64,000 bases of DNA from Archilochus colubris (taxonomy: Eukaryota; Chordata; Aves; Apodiformes; Trochilidae): NCBI GenBank assembly GCA_023079485.1, contig CM041084.1, forward strand, positions 8,740,609 through 8,804,608. The letters are read 5' to 3'. The notes under the pieces are model-generated. The model was not told where the DNA came from. It did not search any database and was given only the letters and a program-made list of their open reading frames with translations. The position numbers and the translations under genes are program-made. Shown here piece after piece: positions 11,487-24,700 of this stretch; the first letter of the stretch is position 1, and each line of letters starts with the position of its first letter.

Positions 11487-14029
11487 CCTCTCAAACAGAT
11501 TAGAAGACGAATCTGAAAAGTTAAACAAATCCTTCTTTCTTTTGAACTAAGCCCAAGAGAAACATCTGTGTGAAAGAAAAGCCATCACAAAGGTTTTCCC
11601 CCAGTTCAGACTCTTCTAAAGTTTGGATACAACACTTCATTCTTCTTTCTTTTCTTCAGACTTGTGGAAGTAGAAGTGTTTTCTCCTCCTCTCGATTTTA
11701 CACGTTCAATCATGCTACCTGCTATACTTGGAACAGTCTTCCACATCCTTTCACACAATCTCCTCCCACCTCTCTGCACAAAGTGCTCCCAGAGCAATGC
11801 TTCCCCTTATCTTCCTCCAAGGTCATTGCTCACACCTGAAACTTTTCATTGTGTGCGACCTGCTGTGGATTTCCTCCTTTTCTCCATATTAGCCTGTTTG
11901 TTCCTCAAGGATACCTTTCCTGAAACATATTTCATTACTGGAGAAGTGAACCAAAGCCCAACTGAAGTTAATGGCAAAATTCCAATCAACTTGAACAGAG
12001 CCAGGATTTTTCTTAAAGTATTCAAATGAAGCTCCTGTTGGATGTCTGAGATGCAGATATTTCTGTGTGGAAGGGCAAATCACATCTGCTCCTCGCACTT
12101 AAATTTCTTTCTAAAATAACTGGTTTTGTCTGACAATGTGGAATTTTATATAGCATGAAGAGACAAACTAAGAAACAATTTATATAAAGCTCCTGGGTTT
12201 TGTCCTTAGCTGGCAAATATATATATTTGCAGATATCTTATCTACATGTTGCTGCTTCCTTGAGCACCTTCGACAATAAATAGAAACATGCCTCATGGTA
12301 AGATTGTTGCGTATTTTTCTCTCACCCACGTACATACCTACAAAGGTATAAAATACAACATTTGAAAAGATTCAAGACTGAAGGGGAAAAATAATCTTAT
12401 TATGCAACAATTTATTGTCTTGCCAAATGTGGGTGCCTTGGAAGCTTGAACAACCCGCCAACACACCTGTGTACATTGGCATTAAGTTAAATCAATAACA
12501 AAAAAAAGGCCTGCAGCCAATTACCTGTCACACAGAGATTCATTTTAAGTGGAGATTTTACAAGCATAACTTGAATCATATCTGAGTTATAAGATAGTCC
12601 ACACAAGATATTTACAAAGATGTTTGAATTTAGAGTTACTTTTACCAAAGAGCCATGTACGAGAATGTTATCTAAAATCACTCAATAGTCATCATAACAA
12701 TTGATTTTCCCTCACAGCAGAGATTAATTTAAAGTAATACAGATATGAGGGGGTAGAAAAGCTTTTTCTTTAAATCATAGTTTCTTGTGATCATCTTCTT
12801 ATATTAGATAGGTCTGGAAAATGTCATTCTCTGCTTCCCCTGTTTCATTGCCCTGATGCATATATATCACACATTAAGCATTTATTGGTTTATAATGATT
12901 TTTCAATTAGTTCTTTGGCTGCTTAAAACTGAGATACCTGTTTTTTTGTATTCAGTGGATTTAAAAGGGAATACCTTTCATGTTAAAAGATGTTAATCAT
13001 AAAAGCTATAACTGACACTTCACCTGGCATTTTACTTTCCATTTTCCTGAAGTCCTGAAGCCTGGTTTTAAACATGATGAATCAACAGTTCCTTTTGACA
13101 ATCTACTCTTTCTGCACCAAGGTCACTGCATGTCATCAGAGCAGAACTTGTTTGCAGATTTTAGGACGTGCTGTGACTTGAATTGCTTGGAAGGGAAGAC
13201 ATCATTTCTCTCCCCTTAAACTCCCAGCTATCTTCCCCCTGATCCAAAGTTAGTTAGCTTGATAAAAATGCCATTTAAGTCTTCTTGCAATTCATCATAT
13301 AATGAAATATATTTTTCCACTAATATCATAGATATCTGGGGATGAGATAGGGCTCGTTAGATGCTGGTATAACTGAAGGATGGAGAAAGATGCCAAATCT
13401 TGTTTTGCAGTTGTTTTAGATGCCATCTTACTCTTGTGTGCTGGGAAAATTTTACTTCACTTCACTAGGAATTTCATCGAGTTAAATTTCAAAAAGAGAA
13501 ATAATGATAAAGTAATGTAAGAGATATAATCAAGATTCCACTGCAGCAAGTAGTGTATCTGCTGAACTAAAAGACTGTTTTACCTTCTTCTATAAAATAA
13601 TTATTATATCCCTGAAAGTAAGGATGAAAATACACATAAAAAAATGAAAATCAGAAAGTCTCAGTATGCCAATACACAAACTTCTATTATAAAAAAAGAG
13701 ATCTTCAAAGTGGAGATGCTAAAAATAATAATTGATTACATTTTTTGTAGGAAGTGATAAAAATTTTCTCCCAAGAATTAAAATTATTATAGGAAAATTG
13801 ATTTTATGCTTCTGAATTTGAAGAAGGGCACTCAAGACTCATCTCTGGGAACAAATGAAGGCACATATTGATCAGGATGAGGGGTAGAAGGTAGGAAGTG
13901 ACTGGCTGTGAGTGACTCCTGAAGTGAACACAGATTACAATTAAAGTAATTCAGAAGAGACAGGAAGCAGAAGGATGCAAAGGAGAAGTTATAGGGTTTA
14001 AAGCTGAATTTAGGAAAACCATGGATGCC

Positions 14030-14090
14030 AAAAACAAGCAAGCAAACAAACAAAAAAGGCAAAAACAAAACAAAACAAAACAAAAAAAAA
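14030..14090 (+). repeat. A-rich (CAAA)n/(CAAAA)n repeat
   Basis: About 60 bp built from CAAA, CAAAA and GCAAACA units and ending in a run of nine A. Low-complexity DNA. On the minus strand it yields artificial Phe/Cys/Leu-rich reading frames. Confidence 0.85.
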
Positions 14091-14940
14091 GCAGAGAGGA
14101 AGAAAGGAAGAGGATGCTTTATCTCGTTTTCCTGATTTTCTTGTCAATGTAGCTATCCTCAGTAACTGTGGATTATCATAAATAGTGACACTCATGACAA
14201 CAGTTCCAGCTATTTACAATCATTTTCCCTGCCAAGCCTGACTTTGTACACTCAAGTTTCTTTACCATGAATTCTGTGTTGCTTAGGATTATCTGTATAT
14301 TTGAGCATTCTCTCCTTAAAATTTTTATTATTCTTTAAATATTAGGATCCTCCCTCTCACGCTGACAGATTTTTCTGTAAATAAAAATAATATGTGAGTA
14401 TTTTGTAAATGCATATCATTTGCAGTTTGAAGTCACTGCTAAATGAGTAAATACATTAATTAATTTGCCTGTGTTAACATACCTAAACCTTCTCTGTAAT
14501 GAAGCAGCTATCTCAGTTACTTTTTCCTTTTTTATTGTTTCAGATGTCAATTTAAGTAGGTCACAGTTGCCTAACCATTATGTGAACCATAATGCAATTT
14601 GCTTGAGGACCATTGAATGTCCATTTGTAGTTGGTCTTTCACTGGACTCTACAGTATCTGGATCCTTTTTTTTTTATACTGTGACTACCCTCCCAATGAC
14701 CTTAGTTTCCAAAACAGATGACCTTTGCAAAAACTGAAGTCCAGCATACCATTGGGGGTCTAATTTTTCTATCATTGCCTTTTTGTCATTTTCTCTCTAA
14801 AGTCATTGTAGCACTTCTTATTTTCCCTCTGCATATACTCCCCTTGCTAAGAGGTGGCTCTGCTTTGTTGCCAGGAAAAATGCCTTTCTGCTATCAGTCA
14901 AAACATCTACCTAGGAGAATGTATGAGAAAATTTTTTTCC

Positions 14941-14985
14941 AAAAAATAATAATTAAATATTTAATTTTTAAAAAATTTAAAATTT
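14941..14985. repeat. 45-bp stretch with no G or C
   Basis: A continuous block of A and T only, with partly palindromic AAATATTTAATTT-like composition. It is simple AT-rich DNA that should melt easily. No specific function is indicated. Confidence 0.7.
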
Positions 14986-15689
14986 AGAATATCATTTTCC
15001 AAGAGAGGAAAAAAAACATAAGAAAACCCTTATAGTTTCCTTCCATAGCTTTAACATTGGAAATAATTGAAAATCCTACTCCTCATGATGAGGTAGTTTC
15101 TTTGAAGTCTCTGTTTACTGAACGCAATAAATACCTAGGAGTTATCAGTATCTGCTGTAACCTGACAGTATCCTCTGAAAGAAGATTACTAATTAAAAAA
15201 TGGAGAACTACTAAGTCAGAACTACCTCAGAGCTTCACCCAGTTAGAGCTTTTATCATGATGAGAGCCAAGCAGAAGGCAGGAATTTATCCTTGAGATCC
15301 AGCCCAAAGATGTCACAGAAATGCCAGCGGCTCCTTCTTCCATGCTTCAAGTTGAAAGTGTTGAGAGCTTCCGCCTTTGGAAAAAAAAAAAGCCAACAGA
15401 TAAAGATGCTTCAGTTCAAATATGCCAACTGTATATGTAACCCCCTCAAGCTAGAAAGATTTCCTCATTGTTAAACCAGACCTTGACCTTAGATATGTTA
15501 CAATGCACACCAGTGAGGCATCAAGTGGGTTCCGGCTCTTAAGCTAGAGATGCCTAATAGAAAATTCCAAATAATATGATCAACATAATGAATATGACCT
15601 AGTCTCAAACTTTAGATGAAATAAAAGTTTTATAATTGTTTTCTTGAAAACAGTTATCAAAACAATCTTATCTTTTCTCTTCATTTGAT

Positions 15690-17007
15690 GCTCAAGAAGG
15701 AGGTAGGATCTGAAGCACAATATCAGCCACAACTGAACTCCTGGCTCATTTGGGAGGTCCCAGGTGATTGGAAGTCAGCGAATGTCACACCAACCCACAA
15801 AAAGGGACAGGAGGAGGACCCAGGAAACTACAGCCTGACCTCAGTGCCTGGCAGGGTTATGGAGCAGATCATCCTGGGGGAAATCATACAGCTCCTACAG
15901 GATGGACAGGGGATCAGACCCAGCCAGCACAGGTTTAGGAAGGGCAGGTCCTGTCTGACCAACCTGATCTCCTTTTATCATCAGGTCATCCCCCTGGTGG
16001 ATGAGGGGAAGGTGTGGATGGAGTCTCCCTGGACTTCAGGAAAGCCTTTGGCACCGTCTCCCACAGCATTCTCATGGGAAAGCTGTCAGCCCAGGGCTCA
16101 GACAGGAGCACTCTGTGCTGGGTTAGGAACTGCTGGAGTTCCTAACCGGGAACCCAGGTTAGGTTCCCGGGCTGGGCACAGAGAGTGGTGCTGAATGGTG
16201 CTGATCCAATTGGCGGCCACTGACCAGTGGTGTCCCCCAGGGATCAGTGCTGGGACCATTTCTGTTTAATATCTTCATTGATGATTTAGATGAGGGCATT
16301 GAGTCCACAACTAGCAAATTCACAGATGACACTAAGTTGGGGGGGAGTGTGGATCAGCTGGAAGGCAGGAGGGCTCTGCAGAGGAACCTGGACAGACTGG
16401 AGAGTCGGGCTGATTCCAATGGGATGAGGCTCAACATTCCAAGTGCTGGGTCCTGCACTTTAGCCACAACAACCCCATGGGGAGCTCCAGGCTGGGCACA
16501 GAGTGGCAGAAAGGGACCTGGGAGTCTGGATTGACAGGAAGCTGAACATGAGCCAGCAGTGTGCCCACGTAGCCAAGAAGGCCAATGGCATCCTGGCCTG
16601 TATCAGGAACAGTGTAGCCAACAGGTCCAGGGAAGGGATTCTGCCCCTGTACTCAGTGCTGGTGAGGCCACACCTCGAGTTCTGTGTCCAGTTCTGGGCC
16701 TCTCAGTTCAGGAAGGAGATTGAGGTGTTGGAGTAGGCTCAGAGAAGAGCAAGGAGGCTGTGAAGGGATCCAGCACAAGTCCTGTGAGGAAGGGCTGAGG
16801 GAGCTGGGGGTGTTCAGGCTGGAGAAGAGGAGGCTCAGGGGAGACCTCATCACTCTCTACAACTCCCTGAAAGGAGGTTGGAGCTGGGTGGGGGTCGGGC
16901 TCTTCTCCCAAGTAGCTACCAGTGAGACAAGAGGGCATGGACTTAAGCTCTGCCAAGGGAGGTTTAGATTAGATAATAGGAAAAAAAAATCTTTCCATAA
17001 AGAGTGA
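15690..17007 (+). pseudogene. CR1 ORF2 reverse transcriptase remnant, frameshifted
   Basis: In a live element this protein nicks the target and reverse-transcribes CR1 RNA. Four coding pieces can be followed. At about 15690-16010 the N-terminal RT region includes the DWKSANVTP and EDPGNYSLTSVPG blocks. After a frame change, at about 16226-16460, come [11 protein letters not shown] and, at 16319-16336, FTDDTK with the two catalytic-type aspartates (CR1 usually has Ala where this copy has Thr). At 16503-16736 lie [14 protein letters not shown] and the [13 protein letters not shown] block. At about 16780-17000 lie [19 protein letters not shown] and the terminal basic region. Each join requires a frameshift, and stops interrupt the joins, so no functional protein can be made. 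An apparent open frame on the opposite strand at 16653-16956 is a shadow. Confidence 0.9.
16121..16170. repeat. Two abutting perfect hairpins inside the CR1 copy
   Basis: Arms GGTTAGGAACT (16121-16131) and AGTTCCTAACC (16137-16147) are perfectly complementary around a 5-base loop. They are followed directly by arms CCGGGAACC (16146-16154) and GGTTCCCGG (16162-16170) around a 7-base loop. The two structures share two bases. In ordinary CR1 copies the GGTTAGGAACTG block should run on through a short GGCTGGAGGGC-like stretch into the CAGAGAGTGG block. Here roughly 30 extra bases made of inverted copies of the neighbouring sequence intervene, as if by templated insertion. Confidence 0.8.
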
Positions 17008-17161
17008 TCAGGCATTGGAAGGGGCTGCCCAGAGAGGTGGTAGATTCTCCATTCCGGGAGGTTTTTAAGAAGAGAATGGATGTGGCACTCAGTGCCACGG
17101 TCTGGTAAACATTGATGATCTCAGAGGTCCTTTCCAACCCAGATGATTCTGTGATTCTGTG

Positions 17162-20100
17162 TTATTATTTTTTTTTACTAATAAATGATGATGTTTCATG
17201 TAGGCTTTTTGTTTATGGAGCAGGGTTTGAATTTTAGTAGCAAGTGGTATGATAAAATTTCTGCAATAACTGAATGTTGACAAATGCAGTTTCACTGTAA
17301 GAGAGGAAAAATGAGGCAGAATATTTACAATGACATTAAAAAACTTGGAGCTGCTTTCCATGTTTTGCTTTCTGCAAAAATGGTTATATAATGATAATAC
17401 TTATTTCTGTGTTTATGTTTATATTTGTATATGTATTTTGCATTGCTGGGGAAAAAATCTGCAGTTTTAAAGCAAAACTGGTATTTCATTATTCTTCTGC
17501 AGCTCTGCAGAAGACTTTTCAGTATGGAATACACATAACAGAGACATTTAACATTAAGCGGTTGATGGTGAAACTACAGACTATTTCATATAAAATGCCA
17601 GGGAACAAAGTTGTCACATGCTTCAGTATTCTTGTTTGAGTCTACTTCTGACTTTTATGATCACTCTAATTCAAACTTAAGTAATAGAGAATGTGTCAAT
17701 ACAACTTTCCCTTTAAGCATTGCTAAGGAGCATGCAGGAGCCCACATGTTTGCTTAACTGGCCCTGCAACCAGCACTGCTAACAATAAAACCAGAAGTTC
17801 AAACTCAGTTCCTTGCTTTTAAGTATGCCCTTCAAACAGCAAATACCAGTTTATCATCCCCCTAAAACAGGGTACATGTTAACCAGGAATAAATCCATCA
17901 TATCTACACTGAGGAGATGAGATACCCAATCAATTAACTGACTTTTTTCACACATATCTTCTACAACCTGTAACAACTCCTCGTGGCACATATGTGTGTG
18001 CATGTGCAAGTGTGTCTCAGAGACATCCAACCTCCCCCACCCTGCATTTTCAAGGACCATAATATGCTGCCTGCTTCCTAGTCCTGCAAATACCCTTGAA
18101 GTGGAATAATGTTTAACAGAGGGCAATGCTGTGGGAAAGCTGCCAAGGAAATGAAGGGTGGGGGAAGTCAGTCAAAGCATTCTGATGAATATTTTTGTAC
18201 CTCCAAAGACACAACTGTTATACAAATATCAACCTATTTGTCAAGCAATCACAGTTTACTATTGCTTAAAAGTCACAGAAGTTTCCAAGATTATTAAATA
18301 ACGCATGGAGCCAAAAACCAAGGATATTATTTAAACAGTGGAAGTAACTTTTGTTGGCAAAGGACAATTCGATGACAACGTCCCTTTATTTTCCCTTGAA
18401 ATTCTGTAGAGTTTGCAGTGTAATATAGTAATGGCCCATTTCAGCTGAAAGAGGGAACTCTTCTGTGGAAATGGGGCTCAACACTACAATTAAATATTAC
18501 CTGGGTTTTTCTCTCCTTCTGTGTACATTTGTCAGTACATGATTTATATTTTTACAGGCATTTCAGTGGTGATAGGGAGTAGCAGTCTACACATAAATGA
18601 ATGCAATGATCTGTCCCTGTTTGTCTTTCCAACATGGGTTGTGAGTAAGTGCAAAAAGTGCTTCGCAACAATTTGGGGTATGTGCTGTGCACACATGGAC
18701 AGGAATTAGTAGAGGTTTGTAGAACTCAGTATCTACTTAGGGTCCCATTAAAACAGCCTCATTCTAATAAATGCTACACCTACTGTTTCCCAACGACCAC
18801 AGCTCCTTCAATTCTCAGTAGGTCTTCCAGGTCACCCCTTCATAGACCTTCAGAGGTGCCCAGTTCTAGCTATTCTCTAGGCTCAGGCACTCAGGGAGAA
18901 TTCAGGTTATCTACATCAACCAGGCCCATTTTCTACTCCTCTGGCTCACAGTGAGCTTCTGCTAAGTGACAGTCATTCACCTGCTGTCATTGTCCTGGAA
19001 CAGAGCCATGGCTCAGGGAGGAAGGACTTAGGGAAAATCAGATCCCAAATAGCTTGTCATCAAATTCTTCTCATTCTCTGCCCAGAACTGCCTCTCAGTG
19101 CATTGCCCTTGCAGATGCTGGGGATTTCATACTGTGACAAACTCACAGCACTCTAAAATGAAAGACAGCAAGGTTCCCTCTGGCTTGCAAAATCGCCTCC
19201 TAATATTCTACCAGTTAAAACACAGAAATTGATGTGGTTCTCAAAACACTCTGAAAACAATTCCTTTACTAATAGTCCTCTGCCTTTTCCCATTTCTGAT
19301 CTTCACATTGCAGGAATCTGGTTAGTCAAAGACTACATTAGGAAGAAGACTAAGTAGCAACTGGGGCACTCCTAGAAGCAATCCCACCTGATCCAGAGGA
19401 TTGTGGTCTAGGAGCACCAAGTTCCTGGTAGCTGACTTTTTTGTCAAAGAGATTAAGGTCGTGTTTCCCCATCGCACTAAGCAGCCACAAGGTTGTTCTG
19501 AGATCTCCAGTGAGCTGGACCAAGGGAACCTCACCAGAAACCACAAGGAAGATAACAGAAAAGGTTGTGTGCCATTGCTGAAATAATCAATACTTCTCTT
19601 TACATCTAAAAAATGCAGCTGTGTATAAATTAGAAGATTATGGAAGTGAAAAATTGCTGACAGAATTTCTGATTGAAACAAAATTCCAAGAAGAGCAGAG
19701 TCATGAATTTGGATGGATTCTAGCACCCAGTGCAATATTTCTGCTTGATAGAGCTTGTCTTCTCTTAGTTCATTTTTATGAACACTTGTTTTTGGAAGTC
19801 ACCATTAATGGTCTGCTTCACTGCCATAGTGGAAGGGTGTTCAGTAACAGGTTCAAGGTGGGGAAGAAACAGAGGAGCCTTCAGTTAGTCTGAGAAAACT
19901 AAATTTCATTCTCTTTCCTCCGGAAACCATGGCTATGGGAGATACACACTCCCATTAAAATATTCCTTACATTAAGATGAATAATAATATTATCTTCTTT
20001 ACATGAAAGACAGCTAGCTGCCAAGAAACTTTTGGTCATATCATAGGGCCATTGAGGTTATCATCAAGAACAAAAAATAATCTTTAAAAAAATCACCAAT

Positions 20101-21710
20101 AAAAAGGCAGTATCTTTGGACAATAATTTCACATCACATATATAATTCATGGAATGCCTCTGTCATTCCAAGAAGCACCATTTCTCCTGTAAGTTCTCTC
20201 ATGAGCTCAAGTGATCTGTGGAGCAGGTAGGTACCTAATAAGTTTGGTGCAAGTTCTGCCAGAACGAGAACCTCACCTCTGGCCTTACTGCTGAAGCCAG
20301 ATGCCTTCAGAAAGTTTATTATTAATGGGGCTGACAGATACAAAATTAAGCCTGGTAAGACCAAAATACAGTCTTGAGAGTCACTTTCCTGCAGAAAACT
20401 TAAGGGCATTTGAAATGGCATGCAGTAACTTTATTACTTATCCCAATATAACACAAGAGGTGAGCATTCATTTGTATACCCTGCAGACTCCTCAAATAAT
20501 CCATTGCTTGGGGCACCGTCTGCCAGACCCACCCTTGCCTTCACTGTGATCTAGGGGAGAAAAGCATGAAATGAAAGCCAGAAAGTTCATCTATCTGGAT
20601 AGAACCTGATGGGACCGCAGCAGGCATGTCTATTCTGGCAGCTGCAATCCCCATACCAGCTCAGTGCAATGCCAGGAGGAGATACCATATCAGGTCATGA
20701 AGGTGGGGGCTCCATATTCATAGGTTATTGCACCCAAATAACATACCCTCTCTCTCAGCATCCTGCAGGAACACGTGGCACCCAACCAATGCCCCACTTT
20801 GTTCTGATGGATTGTACAGCTGTGCCTGATCCCTAAACCTTGCTGCTGAATCTCTGTGGTGACTCATTTCAGCAAAGACAAGGAAACATCTAGGAAGGTA
20901 AACTGATGCAGAGGAATTTAATAAACCTTGAACCTACATGAAAATAAAACCAAGCTTCCCTTAGTCTGTCTTATCCTCAGTGTTCAATAAAAAAAAAAAT
21001 ACAACCCAAGCAATCTGTAGATTATAAATCATGACTTGATAAATGTAGGTCCTTAGAAGCCAGTTGTGTAAATACAGATACACCTGCAGGCCCTGATAAT
21101 CAGATTAGAAGCAACAGCTGCCAGACCATGCAGCAACAACCAAGAGATGTTGTTGTGTCTTGGCCAGCGAAGTTTCCAGATTGACTCTCAGGTGCTTCCC
21201 GTACATCACTGTTAGTGAGAATAACACAGCATGAAAGTAGATGAACTTCATTGATCTTGAAAATTTAATATTTTTCTCCTTGGATGTATACACCGAAGCC
21301 TGAAATTAATATCAGTTCGCAGTACTTCCTCTGTATAAATGGATAGAACTTTGTCTGATGACAGCTGTGAAGACTTTCTGAACAGAGGGGGGAAAGAAAG
21401 ATGTCTGGGTTTGGTATGACCTCATATTAAAAATCATATGCTTATTGGATAAGAAACTAAATCAACTGATCCATAGGGGTCCTGCCCCACCTGTTCTTAT
21501 TGATGATTAGAAATTAAAATCTGTTTCTTCTTGGCAAAACTCCTCTTGAGTCACATAGAAAAATCTAATGAGCCTCCAAGCAACTAGTAATACAAACTAG
21601 ACCTAAAAGTACACAAAGGAGGCACAGAATTGGAGGGTGTGGTAGAAAGATAGCTGTCTGTGATTGGGAGAGAAGCTCTGTGTCCCTACAAAGCTGGGAA
21701 AACAAATCTA
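17162..21710. other. Unique non-coding DNA
   Basis: No gene is recognised. Open frames of up to 137 codons (for example minus 19322-19735) show no domain, and the opposite strand is equally open over part of the same region. One segment (20395-20459 plus) is bounded by good splice-like sites and is discussed as a finding. An A homopolymer lies near 20989-21000. I see no interspersed repeat by eye. Confidence 0.55.
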
Positions 21711-21775
21711 ATCACAGAATCACAGAATTGGCTGGGTTGGAAGGGACCTCAGAGATCATCGAGTCCAACCCTTGA
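21711..21775 (-). mobile_element. CR1 LINE 3' end, short, minus strand
   Basis: On the minus strand the segment reads GAGTCCAACCC-complement, then the TTCCAACCCAGCCAATTCTG end and two ATTCTGTG tail units: the standard CR1 3' terminus in reverse. Only about 65 bp is clearly CR1. The sequence beyond 21775 does not follow the CR1 3' UTR variants seen elsewhere in this window. Either the copy is extremely truncated or it belongs to a subfamily with a different 3' UTR that may extend towards 21.93 kb. Confidence 0.88.
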
Positions 21776-24700
21776 ATGTTACTGACTGCATTGCAGCACC
21801 ATTATTGATATTCTTTCTAGAAGACATTTCATCGAAAATACCATCAAATCTGAATTTTTATGCGTAATTGATGTTAAGGAGCTGAACAGGACCCAGCACA
21901 ATCCCAGCCCTACTCAGATCAGGGCTTATTTTGTGGGCAGAGCCAAGGGTTGATAATGGGATCCATTGGCAGCTCCCAGCACATCAAGCCATGGACCAGG
22001 GTCAGGGCTCATCCAAGTGGTCTGGCCAGAAGCAGAAGGAAACAAGGCCAGGCTGTGGACTCACACTCTGATGGCACTTCTGGGACATGGTGTGACAGTC
22101 CCATGCTGGGCTCCTGAAACTTTGGCAGCTGTGGGTGAAGACTGGGAAGGGCCAATAAGTGCAATCAGGGCCCTAACAGATTTCTTTACATGAAAATATT
22201 TGAGGACCACTATGACCCAATACATGTGAGTATTCTCCCTCATAAGACCCAAACATGAACTGATTGTCCATCAACTTGCCTTCCATGATGCACATGGGTA
22301 TTAAGTCCCAAAAACCCTGTGTCTTTAATAATCTCTACTGATTCAGAATACTCTCTTCTTGGCAAGAACATCTGCAACTTAAAACAATGTCAAAATGATC
22401 CAAGTTAAAATGCTGATGGGGTAGTAAAAGAAGATAGGATGTCTGGTCAAACCAAAATGACCGAAAGAATTTTAGGATTATTAGGTGCTGGTTGTCTGTT
22501 TTCTTTGTCTAAGAGCTCTGGAATGGAGATCCATGGCTCTCCTCCACCTGTGAGTGGGTGTGAAGCCAATTCATCCCTCAGATCTCCAATCAAGTGTCAC
22601 TGCACTGTGACGCACTGCTAGGGAATAATAATTAATATGCAGGAGAAAAATTACTTTATTATGAAATGTATTGTAACATGTTGTAAAGACATGCAAAAAA
22701 TTATTTTAAAATACTTAAAAGATGATGTTAGCTTGTTGTGGCCTGTTGCAAAGCATTTATAAATTGGAGTACTTACAATAGTTCATACATGTCTCTGCAT
22801 GTTAGGACAGCACATCAGAGAATTTATTTATCAGGAAAAGAACCAAACTCTGCTAAGTCATTTAGCTCTTACAAAGGTTACAAAATTTACAATTTTGCCA
22901 GATTTTATAAGGAGCAATACAAGACTGTGACATGGGAAAGGCTTGCAGATTCAAGTCCTTATTCTTCCCTCTAGCGAATGCTGGAACCAGCGCATTTGGG
23001 ACACAGGGGTTACGTCAAAGCCTTCCAACTCTTTGAAGGATAATTACCATACCTGCATAATCACATGGTCTACCTTCTATGTATTCATGTTAAGGAGAGG
23101 ACATTAATCTAGCAAACACCCAGCGGCTGACATTTTTTTATATATGTATCTAATAGTTCTCCATAAGATCTAGCACCCCACCTAACAGCTGCAGAAAACT
23201 TGCCACATTCACAGTCCCTCCATGGAAAGGGCTGCACAATGCAGCCCTTACTAGGCAGGACTGTTCTCCTGCAGGATTCAGTGTTATTGATCGTCACTTT
23301 CTATTGTTTCAGTAGACAATCTGGACTATTAGTTCATTGTAGGTTATATAAGAATTACAAAAGGCAGTCAATAAACAATACCAATAGAATGATTTATACT
23401 CCAAAGTGTTTGAAAGTACTTGTCAATATGTCTAGAAGTCATCTAAAGCATCTGTGTGTTTCAAAGGGATGGTATGTGATGACAGTTACAGTCTATGCAA
23501 GAGTCTTTTCAGCAAGTGAACCCCAAAAACACTGGTGGAGAGAGGAATACGTGCAGCTCCTGGTGTAGCAGGCTTAGACGAGTTATTTCTCTCCAGCATC
23601 TGAGTCAGTGTCCAAACAGACTACAGTGCCATGCATCAGCAATGTTCCCCTCTTCAGTGTCTGACTTGGTTGATGAGCAGGGAAATAAATGGCAGAAACC
23701 AACCATCCATTTACCAACAGTTGTCCCTCTTCTTTCAAAGCTGGAATCATAAGTAAATCTCAGCAATATCTGAGTGTCCAAAGCAGCATGGTGAGCCTTG
23801 CACTCTCTCTATCCAATACACTGCTGGCCAAGATATTTTGACCTCTCACATGAGCTGCAGGCTCTTGCTGCTGCCTTTTGTGCCCTTGGCTCCTTCCATC
23901 TCAATTGACATTGCCTGTTCTACTTTGTCCCTTAGGATCCTGCACCTGCTTTCAATCTCCTTCTAGGTTTCATTCCAAATACAAGCTTTTATCCCTAAAC
24001 TCTGCACCTCTATTATGTGTAATAACTTTTATAAAGCTGAGCTGCCAGGCTGCTGAGCTTTGGACACTGAAGCATGAGCCCACAGGAAGAGAGTGCTCTT
24101 TGGTATAACAAACATATATATATGGGGTATATGTCCACATACCCCAGAAAATGGTGGGACAAAAGAAGGCTTTGATGGAAGGAGCAGGAAAATTACAGCA
24201 CATAAGGAAATAAATACAAGACCAATTCTTGTTCTGCTACCAAAATCAATAGCCATATATAGCTGGACTGAGATCAGCTTCTGTTCCCATGGTTCAAAGG
24301 CATAGTGACAAAGCCTGTGTTATTGTAATGCTGTGTTTTATTAACCTATGTCCAGAGAAGTTTATACTTCATTAAAAAGCCATTGTCAAACATATTCTAT
24401 AAATGGATGATACCCCTAATAAATTTTCTTACTTACTGTAAAATCAGTAACATAAACAAAGCACATTAAGCAAGTCCTTTTACCTACAGAAAACATATCA
24501 CAAGTATTTTCCTCCAAGATCTCATTAGATTAAGACTGCATTTTCAAAACAGAAGAAAATAAGCACTTTACCTGGGGGAGTTCTGGCTGTAAGTCAGCAG
24601 CATACTTGTGTTTCTTGTTTCGAATTTTTGTTTATTTGTTTTTTGTTTTATCAAATGGCAAATTTGCCCAGGTAATAAACAAAAGAAGCACACTAGTGAT

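Larger units (their letters stand above)
11487..15689. other. Unique AT-rich non-coding DNA
   Basis: No gene is recognised. Contents noted: a CAAAA-type low-complexity repeat at 14030-14090, a 45-base stretch of only A and T at 14941-14985, and scattered short open frames without recognisable domains. The interval separates two independent CR1 insertions of the same orientation. They are not parts of one element, since both contain the ORF2 C-terminus and 3' tail. Confidence 0.6.
15690..17161 (+). mobile_element. CR1 LINE fragment, about 1.5 kb, with partial RT and 3' end
   Basis: This is the longest retrotransposon copy in the window. It runs from within the reverse transcriptase domain of CR1 ORF2 through the C-terminal region and 3' UTR to a tail of GATTCTGTGATTCTGTG ending at 17161. 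The 3' UTR carries the typical TTTCCAACCCAGATGATTCT end. The 5' part is missing (5' truncation or later loss). The element is dead: coding segments fall in three different frames with internal stops. Around 16121-16170 it contains a palindromic insertion that does not look like normal CR1 sequence (see findings). The C-terminal coding variant ([11 protein letters not shown] type) differs from the copy at 11.1 kb, suggesting another CR1 subfamily. The 5' boundary is approximate; no clear target-site duplication was seen. Confidence 0.93.

Noticed and set aside
14030..14195. Phe/Leu/Cys-rich minus-strand frames suggesting membrane segments
   Set aside because: They are translations of a CAAAA low-complexity repeat.
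16653..16956. Two overlapping minus-strand open frames, Ser/Pro/Leu-rich
   Set aside because: They are antisense shadows of the CR1 ORF2 remnant.
19322..19735. 137-codon open frame on the minus strand, the longest outside a LINE apart from the RT fragment
   Set aside because: No recognisable domain; the opposite strand is also open over 19401-19586; hydrophobic composition reflects base composition. Treated as chance.
24124..24145. Hairpin GGGGTATATG...CATACCCC as a possible small RNA
   Set aside because: About 8 bp of pairing with a bulge, too short for a microRNA precursor.
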